In this document: positions 18,906-28,098 of the stretch, piece by piece
Position numbering within the stretch: position 1 is the first letter of the stretch
How the letters are laid out: each line of letters opens with the position of its first letter
Virus record (IMG/VR): IMGVR_UViG_3300046010_005407
Coordinates: 1 to 32,362 of that record
Source of the DNA: a virus
DNA length: 32,362 nt
Strand: one strand, 5' to 3'
The notes under the pieces: model-generated
Told to the model about the DNA's origin: nothing
Seen by the model: only the letters and a program-made list of their open reading frames with translations
The model's database searches: none
Translations under genes and position numbers: made by a program

Positions 18906-21900
18906 ATTCGGACGGCTGCTGGAAGCCCCGGCGAGCGGCGAGCGGAGTGAGTGTTTGGCCCGACTGGATCAGCTCCCGAACAAACTGCTTCTTGGCGATG
19001 AGTAGGCCATCGTCATAGGCGCGTTGGAGGAGCTTGAGCTTTCGCTCGTCACCGCCCTGCTGGAAACGGGGTTTCATAAACTCCTGTTCCGCCCGTAATC
19101 TGCGGTAATTTCCCACGAGTTGGGTGTATCGATCGTACTGCTCAGGCGACATCCGATCGTAGGTCTTCTGCTTCCAAGTCAGACTGGGGCTTGGTACCGA
19201 TGGGATCGCGCTGTTGTCAGCGGTCCTGCGCCAGATCGTGTAGATCGAGGTGTTGAGCGGATCGGCATCGATGTCACGCGCTTTCCAAGCGTTGAAGAAC
19301 TGGTACACCCACGGATTGCTTCCCTTCGGGGTCTGTTCCACGGCTTCACCCCAGAGGTCACGGCGCACCGGCATGGCATTGGGATCCTTCGCACCAGGGA
19401 TGGCCAACCCAAGGGCGGCGTATCGCTGATTGAGTTCATCGACCGTATCCTTGATGAAGCTCTGGCCACCGATTGCAGGGAGCTTGTCTCGTTCAGCGCG
19501 GCGCACGGCACCGAGGATGGCTGGAGCCACAGGAGACGCCGCAGTGACCGCCATACTCTTGAGCCAGCGATCCATCGAGTTGGTGGATTCCTGCGACAGG
19601 AGCTTGATGAAATCGCTGGTTCCCTTGAGGAACTGCTGCTCCATCACGAAGTTAAGGCCAGAGGTTGGTACTGCCTTAAACAGCGAGGTTGCGATCTCTT
19701 CGTTGCTGCGGCCCCGCTCCAATTGGCGCAGAGAAGTGCCGGCCATGATCCCCAATGCGCCGGCAGTGCCGAGGGATGAGAGATCGACCACGGTATCTCC
19801 CCCTTGGAATTTCGGATCCTTGCCGTTTACCAGTCGAGTTAGAGCCGAAAGATTGATCGTACCCGGAGGCATGACACCACCAGCCTTGGCCAACTCACGA
19901 GCCTTGTTGGTCTCGCCAGCGGTATCAAGGTTTGGGGTGATGATTCCCTTGCTGTAGAGATAACCGAACGCCGTAGTGACCATCGCTCCTACCGCAATTC
20001 GAGAAGCAGCTATGTTGCGTTCACGAGCGGTCATCTTTCCCCAATCGTTTATCAGCGCACCAGCAGGCGTGAACTGAAGAGCTTCTGCGGCTACGTTGAT
20101 CGGGGTTTTCTGGAACAGCGAGATCAGTCGGTACGGGACGTAAAAGGTAGACCCAAGTTCATTCTTTATGAACCGATTGATTCCGGCCACAGCCTTGGTG
20201 GCTTTGTTATCCTGCTGGAAGATGGCCTTCAGAGACTCGGTCTCGATCGTCGCAAGATCATCTTCGGTGAATCCGCGGCGACCACGTTGAGCCTCTGCAT
20301 CGGTTACGAACGCGAGCTTGGGATCGCGCACGGCGATCTGAATCTGACCTTCTGAGAGTCCCTTCGCTCGACCGATTTCACTGATGATGCGAGCGCGTTC
20401 AGCCTGCCGGAATGGAATATCAGTGGCCTGAGTTAGGCGCAGCATGATGTCGGGCAGGATGCCTATGGTCGCCTCAGTTAGGTTCCGGGGAGACAACGCG
20501 GATCCGATTCTACCAGCAGCCATGTCTTCGGCGATCCGCCGCCATGCTCGCTGAAAGTTGAGCGGATTACCGATGTCGGTTCCAGGTTCATACGGCATCG
20601 CATTGGAACCCTTGAGGACAGTTTTCATCGCAACTGGCAGCGACTTGTAGATCGCATTGATCCGATCAATGGTTCGAGCGCGGATGTTGAACGAGTTGTT
20701 CTTGTCCTTTGAGAACGTCGCGTCGATGGCTGCGGCACCAACATCACCAAGTTCGCGCAGTGGGTAGTTAATCGCATTACCCACCACGTTGCGAATGATT
20801 GAGATCGGACCCATCACCGATCCTTGAACCATCGAGATAAACAGATCCGCGGCGTCGGCTGGATTGATCTTCGCAAGCTGCTCGTTGAGGATGGCATCGA
20901 CCTCGGATCGTTTTGCGTCGGCCAAGTCCAACTGCTTCAGGCTCTTGTTGATCGTATTGAGATCGTTGGAAGCGAACGCATCACGAGCAACACGACCTGC
21001 GGCGATGACTTCATCGTTGGCAAGTTTGAGCTTGCTGCCGGCGTCCAGAAGGATCTGGGACTGCTCGGCTGTCATCGGCTTACGTTTTCTGTTGGCCAAC
21101 GAATTCTGAACCAGCAGGACCAATCCCTCCGGGGTAGAGGAGTTGAGGAGCTTGAACTGGTTGATGAGCTGACCCCAACTGGTTCCGCTTTTCGCAAGTG
21201 CCAGTGCGGTGCTGCTTGCGCCAGCCACATCTCCAGAACGGATCTGGCGTCCAAAGATCTCCATGCCAGAAACAACCCTGGTGTTGGATGAGGTATCAGC
21301 CAGATCAGCATTGAGCTGAGAGAGCGACATGGACGATGCGCGATCAACCACCTCGCCCATATTCTGCTGAGCGTACTGAGCTTCAGGAGACTGGCCTACC
21401 GTCTCGCGGACCTCGGTGGGAAGCTGTTCAGCGGCAGCAACGCGACCTGCAAAAGCTCGGGTCTTCTGTTCTTCAGGACGTTGGAAGCGGAAACTGGTTG
21501 GATCTCCTGTTTGTGCGTTTTTGACGAAAACTGTATTTCCAATTTGAACAGCTTCATCACCCCCTACAACAGGAGTCACTCCATCGGCTCGATCATAAAA
21601 ATAAGAGTGCCTGTCAGGATTAAACCCAACTTGAGTCCAAGTGTTTATGTCGCTTGGAATTGTTTGCGATTCGTGCTTTGTCCCCTTTGCGACAATGGTC
21701 GGTGTCTTTGCGGCACCAGCTCCTATCTTAAGTGACTGAGTTTCCATTCCTTTTGTGGGAACCATTTTGATGTTCCTAACACGAATGAACGGCTCGTATG
21801 TGGTTTTGTCTCCGCTGGTTCCAGTTACAACACCAACACCAAAATCAGTCATAGCAGGAACGTCCTGCCTGAGTGTCATCTCAGATCCAGCGGGTATTTC

Positions 21901-24042
21901 ACTCAGCTTTCCAACATTAGCTTTCTTCCTTGGATCACTGAGCGAGTCTCGAATTGTCTGTAAGTTTGGAAGTGCTTGCGATGAAAACTCGGGAACTTCC
22001 CTGACCGGGATATCGCGGTTGATTGCAGCCTGCAACGCTTCCCTGTCGAGTGTTCCACCAGCTTGAAGAGCTTCAAGTTGCGCCCTGACATCTGGAGAAA
22101 AGATTCGCCCACTCTCCATCATCTCCGCCTGAGACCCTGGGACTGACTCCTTGAACCTTTCAAATGCAGCAGCTCTACGCTCTGAAATGGTTTGAGGTTC
22201 CTCACCCCTCTGTGTCCTCTGCTCCGTCGCCTTCGGTGCAGTCACTCCCTTCCAAGGAACAGACTCGGTGGTCGCGTAGTGCATCCACGCGATGGCATCC
22301 TCGGGCGACACTTTCCCAGTGAGCAACTGCTTGGTAGAAGCCTTGAAGGCGTAGAACCAAGACCGGATATCGCTGCGCTTGATGTTCGGAATCTGCTCGC
22401 CAAACGCCTGAATGAGACCTTCTTCGAGAGCAATCTCTTGGGCCTGCTTTGGGGTCAGTTTTCCTTGCTCAACCTCTGGAGCGCGGGCCAACAGCTCGCT
22501 CTTGTAAGCGGGGGTATCTTGAGCGGATTCTAACAGAGACTTCCGCATCGACGGGTTGGTCACACCGCGGAACACATCGTGACCGATTTCATGGATAGCC
22601 GTGTCCGCTGTAGCCATGAGCGGGTTGACGCGGACGATACGGTTGCCGGTCTTTGGATCGGGAATGTAAATCCCTCGAATCTCAGTAGATCCAGCAAACG
22701 GACGATCCAGTTCGATGGTCAGACCTCGACGAGCAGCAATCTTTGCGGCTGCATCTACGTCGGCTTGGGTAATTTTTGCCGCTTCGCCTTGGCGTTGGAG
22801 ACGACTGTAGAGATTATCGTAGATTTCTTGGGCCGTTTTTACAGCGGATTTTTCAGTTCTAAACTGACTCTCAGTAATAGTTTGGACCTGTTTTTCTTGT
22901 GCTTTTCGTGACCGCTCTTCGGACATGATTGCGCGTTTAGCAGCTTGCTGCTGCTGAACTACTTGTTCGTATGAATCCTCAAGTCCTTCTTGATACTGCC
23001 TTGAGATAAACTCAGGAAGTGTGGTTGGGTCTTTGATGACGCGAACAACATCGGGATCGTTGGCCAACTGCTGTATCCGCTCCTTCGGAATACGAACCTT
23101 GACGCTATTTGCAGCTTCCTTGATGAGCGTTTCAGTCGGCTCAGTCTGAGACTTCCACCAGTTCTCGTACTGCTTGGCAATTTTATCTGCGTTGATCGGA
23201 CGATTTTCTTCGACTACTCGTTCTGGAGCTGGAGGTTGCTCACTAAGAGCGCGAAACCTTTCAGCCTCGACATCCATCTCGGCGACAGTCTTTTCAACTT
23301 CAGCTTTTTCTCGTTCAGCGCGGACTCTAGCCTCTTCAAAATCCAGCTTTTGAACCGGACCTTCTTGCGGCCCCTCGGCCATACCGAGCTTACGTCCCAA
23401 TCGAGTGGGGCGATTGAAAAGCGTACCGAGCGCGATGTCTGCTGCGAGTTGGCCACCAGAGAACTCTCCGCCCTGCGTAACCTCAGCGATCTGCTGACCG
23501 GTGGATTGAGCGACGTTCGCCGCCACATTCATGGCAGGATCAATGAATGCAGGCTTGGTGATCGCTTCGCGGAGCGTGGTCTGCCGAACAAGTGGCCTAC
23601 CAAGCTCGCTGAGGCCCTTGAGAGAAGGGCGAGCGGTCAGAGCGGTCGGAGCAAAGCCACCAATATACGAAGCGACAGGCTGCTCTTCCTGAGCCTGAGA
23701 CAGCTTCTGGAGCGTCTCAGGCGAGTATTTCTCAAGCAGTGCTTCCTGACCTTTGCTGGCAGCGTAAGCAGCCGCAGCACCGGCAGTTAACGCGCCTAGT
23801 CCACCACCTACAAGCATTCCAATAGGACCAAACGGTGCGCCAAGTAATGCTCCACCCTCGCTGCCAGCCATCGCGGCAGGTATTGCAGCCAGAGAGGGAA
23901 CTGCGCTGGCCGCGGCTGAGCGCAAACCAGCTTCAGTCTTACCCATAATTGGGTTCTCAAAGACATTCCCTTCCGCATCTACGTCATAGACCTCCGGATC
24001 GAGTTTGTTTTCGATCAACCAATCACGCTGGGTCTTTGTCAT
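18904..24042 (-). CDS. Giant multidomain virion-type protein with HEIGH metallopeptidase motif (1712 aa)
   Basis: A 1712-residue protein, the largest in the window, last of the structural block. Residues 42-98 are Ala/Gly-rich and hydrophobic (GPIGMLVGGGLGALTAG). A charged coiled region follows at about 225-400. At 484-488 lies HEIGH within DTAIHEIGHDVFRG, a zincin-type metalloprotease site. Around 810-835 is RHSYFYDRADG with DEAVQIGNTVFVKNA, a domain I associate with large polyvalent phage proteins. The last third is helical, with a hydrophobic stretch (AVGAMVTTAFGYLYSKG, about 1350-1370) and FRQAERARIISEIG, as in C-terminal domains of injected phage proteins. It is probably an internal virion protein delivered with the DNA that may process host or phage proteins. 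A third zinc ligand was not assigned. Confidence 0.8.
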   Translation of the reverse strand: MTKTQRDWLIENKLDPEVYDVDAEGNVFENPIMGKTEAGLRSAAASAVPSLAAIPAAMAGSEGGALLGAPFGPIGMLVGGGLGALTAGAAAAYAASKGQEALLEKYSPETLQKLSQAQEEQPVASYIGGFAPTALTARPSLKGLSELGRPLVRQTTLREAITKPAFIDPAMNVAANVAQSTGQQIAEVTQGGEFSGGQLAADIALGTLFNRPTRLGRKLGMAEGPQEGPVQKLDFEEARVRAEREKAEVEKTVAEMDVEAERFRALSEQPPAPERVVEENRPINADKIAKQYENWWKSQTEPTETLIKEAANSVKVRIPKERIQQLANDPDVVRVIKDPTTLPEFISRQYQEGLEDSYEQVVQQQQAAKRAIMSEERSRKAQEKQVQTITESQFRTEKSAVKTAQEIYDNLYSRLQRQGEAAKITQADVDAAAKIAARRGLTIELDRPFAGSTEIRGIYIPDPKTGNRIVRVNPLMATADTAIHEIGHDVFRGVTNPSMRKSLLESAQDTPAYKSELLARAPEVEQGKLTPKQAQEIALEEGLIQAFGEQIPNIKRSDIRSWFYAFKASTKQLLTGKVSPEDAIAWMHYATTESVPWKGVTAPKATEQRTQRGEEPQTISERRAAAFERFKESVPGSQAEMMESGRIFSPDVRAQLEALQAGGTLDREALQAAINRDIPVREVPEFSSQALPNLQTIRDSLSDPRKKANVGKLSEIPAGSEMTLRQDVPAMTDFGVGVVTGTSGDKTTYEPFIRVRNIKMVPTKGMETQSLKIGAGAAKTPTIVAKGTKHESQTIPSDINTWTQVGFNPDRHSYFYDRADGVTPVVGGDEAVQIGNTVFVKNAQTGDPTSFRFQRPEEQKTRAFAGRVAAAEQLPTEVRETVGQSPEAQYAQQNMGEVVDRASSMSLSQLNADLADTSSNTRVVSGMEIFGRQIRSGDVAGASSTALALAKSGTSWGQLINQFKLLNSSTPEGLVLLVQNSLANRKRKPMTAEQSQILLDAGSKLKLANDEVIAAGRVARDAFASNDLNTINKSLKQLDLADAKRSEVDAILNEQLAKINPADAADLFISMVQGSVMGPISIIRNVVGNAINYPLRELGDVGAAAIDATFSKDKNNSFNIRARTIDRINAIYKSLPVAMKTVLKGSNAMPYEPGTDIGNPLNFQRAWRRIAEDMAAGRIGSALSPRNLTEATIGILPDIMLRLTQATDIPFRQAERARIISEIGRAKGLSEGQIQIAVRDPKLAFVTDAEAQRGRRGFTEDDLATIETESLKAIFQQDNKATKAVAGINRFIKNELGSTFYVPYRLISLFQKTPINVAAEALQFTPAGALINDWGKMTARERNIAASRIAVGAMVTTAFGYLYSKGIITPNLDTAGETNKARELAKAGGVMPPGTINLSALTRLVNGKDPKFQGGDTVVDLSSLGTAGALGIMAGTSLRQLERGRSNEEIATSLFKAVPTSGLNFVMEQQFLKGTSDFIKLLSQESTNSMDRWLKSMAVTAASPVAPAILGAVRRAERDKLPAIGGQSFIKDTVDELNQRYAALGLAIPGAKDPNAMPVRRDLWGEAVEQTPKGSNPWVYQFFNAWKARDIDADPLNTSIYTIWRRTADNSAIPSVPSPSLTWKQKTYDRMSPEQYDRYTQLVGNYRRLRAEQEFMKPRFQQGGDERKLKLLQRAYDDGLLIAKKQFVRELIQSGQTLTPLAARRGFQQPSE

Positions 24043-24053
24043 AGCCTTATAAG

Positions 24054-25448
24054 TTAATCTCTTTGATAAGATATATCAGAAAACGGCGATCTATTGTAAC
24101 CTCTACTGGTTTGAGGTTTTGCCATTTCAGCGGCTGATTTATTTAACGCTTCAATATATATTCGATTCTTAACCTCTTGAGGAAGACTATTCCATTGTTC
24201 AGTTGGGAACTCGTTAGCAATAACAGATTTGGCACCTTTAACTAAAACGCTTTCTTGGCCGATACGTTGAGGCTTGGTTCCAAGTTCAGAAGCGACAGAT
24301 TCATAAAATGGATCTGTTAGAGTTTGCGAGGCCCCATATGTATATGCTCCTCCTCGTCCCTCAAGGGCTTTTAATTGTCTTCCTGTTTTAGTAAATTGTT
24401 CGCTTGGGCTGAGTGGTCCGTACATATTGGCGACAGGAGTAGCGGCCATTTCAGATACAACAGCATCAGCGGCAGATCTTGGTTTTCCATCGCTCCTTCC
24501 AACCATCGGTTCACCTTCTCCTCTTGGAGGTGCTTTCGGAAACGCTTTAGTACCTTCGCCACCAGCTCCGCTTAGGTCGTCTTTCAAAGAAGCCCCATAC
24601 GCTTTCTTCATGTCTTCAAGTTGAGGAGCGATGGCTTTTATTTCGTCTGCTGTCATCTCACCAAAATCAACATTGAATGACCTTTGATCTTCGGTCTCTC
24701 GCATCGATACCTTGTATGGCGAATCCTTTTTCTTCTTAAAGAAGTCAGGGTTTAGAGACTGAAACTTTTGAACAAGATCAGAAGGCCCCTGAACACTGAC
24801 ATCACCGGCAGCGTTTCGGCTGACGAACACCTTGCCTTCATCCAACTTGGCTCGACGAGCTTCTTCTTGCTTGCGAAGAGAAACATCTGAAACACCAGCC
24901 ATTCGACGAAGAGTGTTGATATCCAACTGCGAATAATCAGGCATTATTCCGGATTCAATTGCAGCCTTTTCAGTAGCTCCCATTTCTGCGCTAAGTCGGC
25001 CAACAAGCCCTGCTTTTTCAGCCGCTTCCTTTTCACCTGTTGAAAGGCGTTGAAGACGGGCAAGCTCTCGACCAAGTTGCTGCGCTGGCTCAATTGGTCC
25101 AACAAACTCCTTGTCTTGACCACTGAGAACCTCGGCACCTCCCCTAGCTTCAAGAAGTCTTCTGCGCTGTTCTGCTTCAGTTCGTTGAGTCTCAAGCTCA
25201 AGCTGCCTTTTGAGCATCTCATCTTGCTGCGCCTTAAGCCGAGCCATCAACCGCTCCTCCTGCAACGCTGAAAGGTTTTCCTCCATCAACGCCCGCTTGG
25301 CCTGACGCTGCTGCCGGATCTGCTCATTGGTTCCGGTGAACTCGCCAGCGATTCCGCCGGTAAGCATGGACAATCCCTTGAGCAGCGGGTTGACACGTTG
25401 GCCAGCCTGCTTCTTGAGTTCTTCTCTAATTTCGTCTGGAGTAGCCAT
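24054..25448 (-). CDS. Candidate internal virion protein, coiled coil (464 aa)
   Basis: A 464-residue protein. Residues about 40-120 are a long charged coiled coil (QIRQQRQAKRALMEENLSAL and RLKAQQDEMLKRQLELETQR). A hydrophobic-glycine patch KGLSMLTGGIAGEFTG (24-39) lies just before it. The rest is mixed helical, with KEKDSPYKVSMR-like charged parts and a C-terminus SRGYNRSPFSDISYQRD. The position between the giant protein and the two low-complexity proteins, downstream of the tail genes, matches internal or ejection proteins of podoviruses (compare T7 gp14-gp16 by position only). No catalytic motif was seen. The DNA from 24.05 to about 25.1 kb is visibly richer in A/T than the first part of the gene, suggesting mosaic origin. 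Confidence 0.65.
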   Translation of the reverse strand: MATPDEIREELKKQAGQRVNPLLKGLSMLTGGIAGEFTGTNEQIRQQRQAKRALMEENLSALQEERLMARLKAQQDEMLKRQLELETQRTEAEQRRRLLEARGGAEVLSGQDKEFVGPIEPAQQLGRELARLQRLSTGEKEAAEKAGLVGRLSAEMGATEKAAIESGIMPDYSQLDINTLRRMAGVSDVSLRKQEEARRAKLDEGKVFVSRNAAGDVSVQGPSDLVQKFQSLNPDFFKKKKDSPYKVSMRETEDQRSFNVDFGEMTADEIKAIAPQLEDMKKAYGASLKDDLSGAGGEGTKAFPKAPPRGEGEPMVGRSDGKPRSAADAVVSEMAATPVANMYGPLSPSEQFTKTGRQLKALEGRGGAYTYGASQTLTDPFYESVASELGTKPQRIGQESVLVKGAKSVIANEFPTEQWNSLPQEVKNRIYIEALNKSAAEMAKPQTSRGYNRSPFSDISYQRD

Positions 25449-25451
25449 AAA

Positions 25452-26504
25452 TTATCGCATTTCGCTGAGGATTGACCGACGAGCCTGTCTTCCACCCATG
25501 CTCCGCATAGCCGCGGCGAGGATCTCCTCGGGGTCGTAGTTGATGTCCTTGAAGTAGCCGGGGGATATAGCCTCAATCATCCTGCGGGTCGCAACCGGAA
25601 TCGTGGTTGGTTCGATCAGAGGATTGGTAACCGGCTTCCCTTGGTAAGGTATAGCTTGAACTCTTGTAGGAGCAGTTTGAGTTACAGGAGTTGTTACAAT
25701 CGGAAACGTGATCTGAGGCTTATCAAGCGGAACCAGACCCGGAGTGATGGGCTTATCCTCTATAGCAGGACCGGGTACACCAGTATCCTCTATGTAGTAG
25801 GGCTTCTCGTCTCCTTTGATAGGGGTCGTAACAACACCGCTAAAAATGTTGGTATCAACATCTTCGACCTTTGGGATGGAGGTTTCAGGGAGAGGGTTTA
25901 CAACAGTCGATACCGGAGGCTGTTGAAGGTCCATCGTGCCTTCCCTGATGTACCGATCCCTGTTCTCGGGACTAATCAGGCTGATTCCGGAGTCCTCCCC
26001 TTCGCTACTGTAGGTGGCTTCTTGGGGAGCAGGAGTAGGAGTCGGGGTTGGCTGAGGGGCAGGCGTTGAAACCGGAGTGGGAGCCGGCGTGAACGTCTGG
26101 ATGTTGCTCAGGTCTACAGGAGGACGATAAACCTCGGTCCATCGAGTTGGCCCACCAGTGTACGGGGTCGGTTCAGGGGTCGGCTCTGGCGTCGAGTAGT
26201 AGCTCAGCGGATCGACAGGAGGCTGAGCGTATCCGGATGCGGTTACTGGACCGAACTTGGGGGCTGGAGGTGTTGAGAGATCGACTGCTGGCCTATTGTA
26301 TTCCCAGTCATCGATCTGCCAGTCCCAGCGATTCCCAGCGTCATCGACATATTCATCTCCAACTCGGAGTCCGCCAGTGCCAGGAATGATTGCTCCCCAC
26401 GGAAGATATTGGTCGCCGGCAAGATATAGCCTCTCAGACGCCTGATTCGGACTTGATGAATCCGTTCCAGACCCTGACGTATCTGTGCTGGTATCTTTTG
26501 CCAT
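25452..26504 (-). CDS. Proline/threonine-rich virion-associated protein (350 aa)
   Basis: A 350-residue, largely disordered protein. It has a Ser/Thr-rich start (KDTSTDTSGSGTDSSSP), then a short ordered part LYLAGDQYLPWGAIIPGTGG with WDWQIDDWEYN. Then come proline-rich repeats of the form TPEPTPEPTP (about 107-120) and PAPQPTPTPTPAPQ (about 148-162). The C-terminus PEEILAAAMRSMGGRQARR is an ordered helix. The Pro/Thr repeats look like an extended linker. It lies among the candidate internal virion proteins; an injected or structural spacer role is inferred. It is intact and starts four bases from its neighbour. Confidence 0.65.
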   Translation of the reverse strand: MAKDTSTDTSGSGTDSSSPNQASERLYLAGDQYLPWGAIIPGTGGLRVGDEYVDDAGNRWDWQIDDWEYNRPAVDLSTPPAPKFGPVTASGYAQPPVDPLSYYSTPEPTPEPTPYTGGPTRWTEVYRPPVDLSNIQTFTPAPTPVSTPAPQPTPTPTPAPQEATYSSEGEDSGISLISPENRDRYIREGTMDLQQPPVSTVVNPLPETSIPKVEDVDTNIFSGVVTTPIKGDEKPYYIEDTGVPGPAIEDKPITPGLVPLDKPQITFPIVTTPVTQTAPTRVQAIPYQGKPVTNPLIEPTTIPVATRRMIEAISPGYFKDINYDPEEILAAAMRSMGGRQARRSILSEMR

Positions 26505-26507
26505 AGA

Positions 26508-27686
26508 TCAAGGTCCAACAAAACCGCGGAATCCAGTTCCAAGCTGACCGATTCCACCGGCAAGACCACCGATGCCTTGCATGATGGCCAGCGGAGAACC
26601 GGCCTGCGAGGCTTGGAAAGCGTTCTGGGCGTTGGTGAGAGCGAAATTGCTGCCAGTCTGCATGAGCTGACTCGGACTGGCCTGCTGCATTCCTTGGAAC
26701 AACTGAGGAGTGGCGAACGGCGAAGCACCCTGCTGGAGACCGCCAAGCTGAGCGGCCTGTGAGACGATAGGCTGGAGACCCAGAGCGGACTGGATGTTCG
26801 CAATGTTCTGCTGCTGACCACTCTGACGCTGTTGCTGCGAAGCCATCTGGCCTGCGAAGCTCTGCTGCATCGCGGTGTTCCGCTGACCGGTGGCTGCGAG
26901 GATGTTCTGGAAGGCTTCCTGCGCCTGTCGATTGGCGACATCGCTGGTGGTCTGACCGCTCTGGAGTAGGCCAAGAGCCTGCTGACGGCGTTGGACATCG
27001 GCGTTTCCGATCGCTTCGCTGACAGCGCGGGCTTCGCGGAATGCGGAGAGATTACCGAGGACGTTACCGGAAGCGGTACCGCGGGCGCGAACAGCTTGCT
27101 CAGCGGCCCGAATCAAACTGGGATCGAGCGTACCGGCCTGAGCGAGGCCGGCACCGATCTGGCGTTCGAGATCGCTCCGGATCCTCGCGGCCTCACCGGT
27201 ATCCTGGGGGCCAGTAGGCATACCCACACGCTCGTAGGAAGGCGCGGCGATGGTTTCCTCAGCGATGGGGCGACTGCCGATGTCCTTGAGGAACTGGGCG
27301 TAGAGGCCGGGTTCTCCAGGTTTTCCATCAACACTAGGAGTACCGTAACGCTCAGGATCGAGGGCTTGAAGCTCGGCTCGACGCTGCTCAGCGAACTTGG
27401 TGCCGTAAAGTTTTTGCGCCTCAAGCTGTTGTCTGGCCTGCTCAGGGGCCAACGCGGCAAGAGCCTTTCCAATGGCTTCTGTCTGAGCGATGTCGGATAC
27501 AGGTCCAAAATCAACCTCTCTAAACTGACCGGTCTCCTTGCCGTCTTTGTAGATAGGAACCCGAACCTTGGCACCTATACGCGATGCCGCCTCGATCTCA
27601 CGCTGGAGCGGGAAAGTCTCGATGGAGGCCATGACGGCCTCGCGGTTCGCCGCCGCTATATCTGGTGCTTTATAGGTGCCGCCCAT
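26508..27686 (-). CDS. Glutamine-rich candidate internal virion protein (392 aa)
   Basis: A 392-residue protein rich in Gln and Ala. Residues about 60-170 are helical and charged. Residues about 180-300 form a long helix with NRQAQEAFQNILAATGQRNT and SQQQRQSGQQQNIANIQSAL. The C-terminus is Gly-rich (MQGIGGLAGGIGQLGTGFRG), reminiscent of membrane-active ends in injected proteins. This type of Gln/Ala-rich protein with a glycine tail is common downstream of phage tail-tube genes and is often injected. The start MGGTYKAPDIAAANREA overlaps the previous gene's end by 17 bases. No enzymatic motif was found. Confidence 0.7.
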   Translation of the reverse strand: MGGTYKAPDIAAANREAVMASIETFPLQREIEAASRIGAKVRVPIYKDGKETGQFREVDFGPVSDIAQTEAIGKALAALAPEQARQQLEAQKLYGTKFAEQRRAELQALDPERYGTPSVDGKPGEPGLYAQFLKDIGSRPIAEETIAAPSYERVGMPTGPQDTGEAARIRSDLERQIGAGLAQAGTLDPSLIRAAEQAVRARGTASGNVLGNLSAFREARAVSEAIGNADVQRRQQALGLLQSGQTTSDVANRQAQEAFQNILAATGQRNTAMQQSFAGQMASQQQRQSGQQQNIANIQSALGLQPIVSQAAQLGGLQQGASPFATPQLFQGMQQASPSQLMQTGSNFALTNAQNAFQASQAGSPLAIMQGIGGLAGGIGQLGTGFRGFVGP

Positions 27687-28098
27687 AGGAAATCCTTCGG
27701 TTCATCAGTAGTTTGGAGTACCTGTCAAAATCGTACAAACGGGAAATGCCTTTGCGGAACCCACCCAGCTTGGTGACGTTCTTAGAGCATAGCCCCATCA
27801 TGGCCACCCAGAGTGTCTGAACCGCATGAGGCTCAGTACCAATCGCTATCTCGATCCAAGCGATGTGACCATCTGGGAAGTTGTTGTTCAGATCCTCGGA
27901 TTCCTCGATCGAGTTGAGGAATCGCACAGCCCCTACACCAACACACTTCCCCTCATCGTTCTTCACAATCCCGATCAGCTTCTTGGCATTGAAGATTCCG
28001 ATCCAGTTGAGGAGCTGATCATTGTTCCATGTGGAACAAGTAGGCCAATGCTGTCGCAGCAGTTGGGCCGCTTCGATGATGGTGGGATGTGCGGTCAT
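27670..28098 (-). CDS. GNAT-like small protein, gp13-type by position (142 aa)
   Basis: A 142-residue protein starting MTAHPTIIEAAQLLRQHWPT at an ATGA overlap with the nozzle-like gene; longer in-frame readings lie inside that gene. It contains IGIFNAKKLIGIVKNDEGKC, then VGVGAVRFLN, HIAWIEIAIG and LYDFDRYSKLLMNR. The strand order and the LYDFDRYSKLL end resemble the N-acetyltransferase fold, as in the small GNAT-like proteins that podoviruses such as T7 (gp13) encode next to tail-tube genes. The acetyl-CoA loop (R/QxxGxG/A) is not clear, so the protein may be structural or catalytically dead. The next gene's ATG lies 17 bases before its stop. Confidence 0.65.
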   Translation of the reverse strand: MTAHPTIIEAAQLLRQHWPTCSTWNNDQLLNWIGIFNAKKLIGIVKNDEGKCVGVGAVRFLNSIEESEDLNNNFPDGHIAWIEIAIGTEPHAVQTLWVAMMGLCSKNVTKLGGFRKGISRLYDFDRYSKLLMNRRISYGRHL

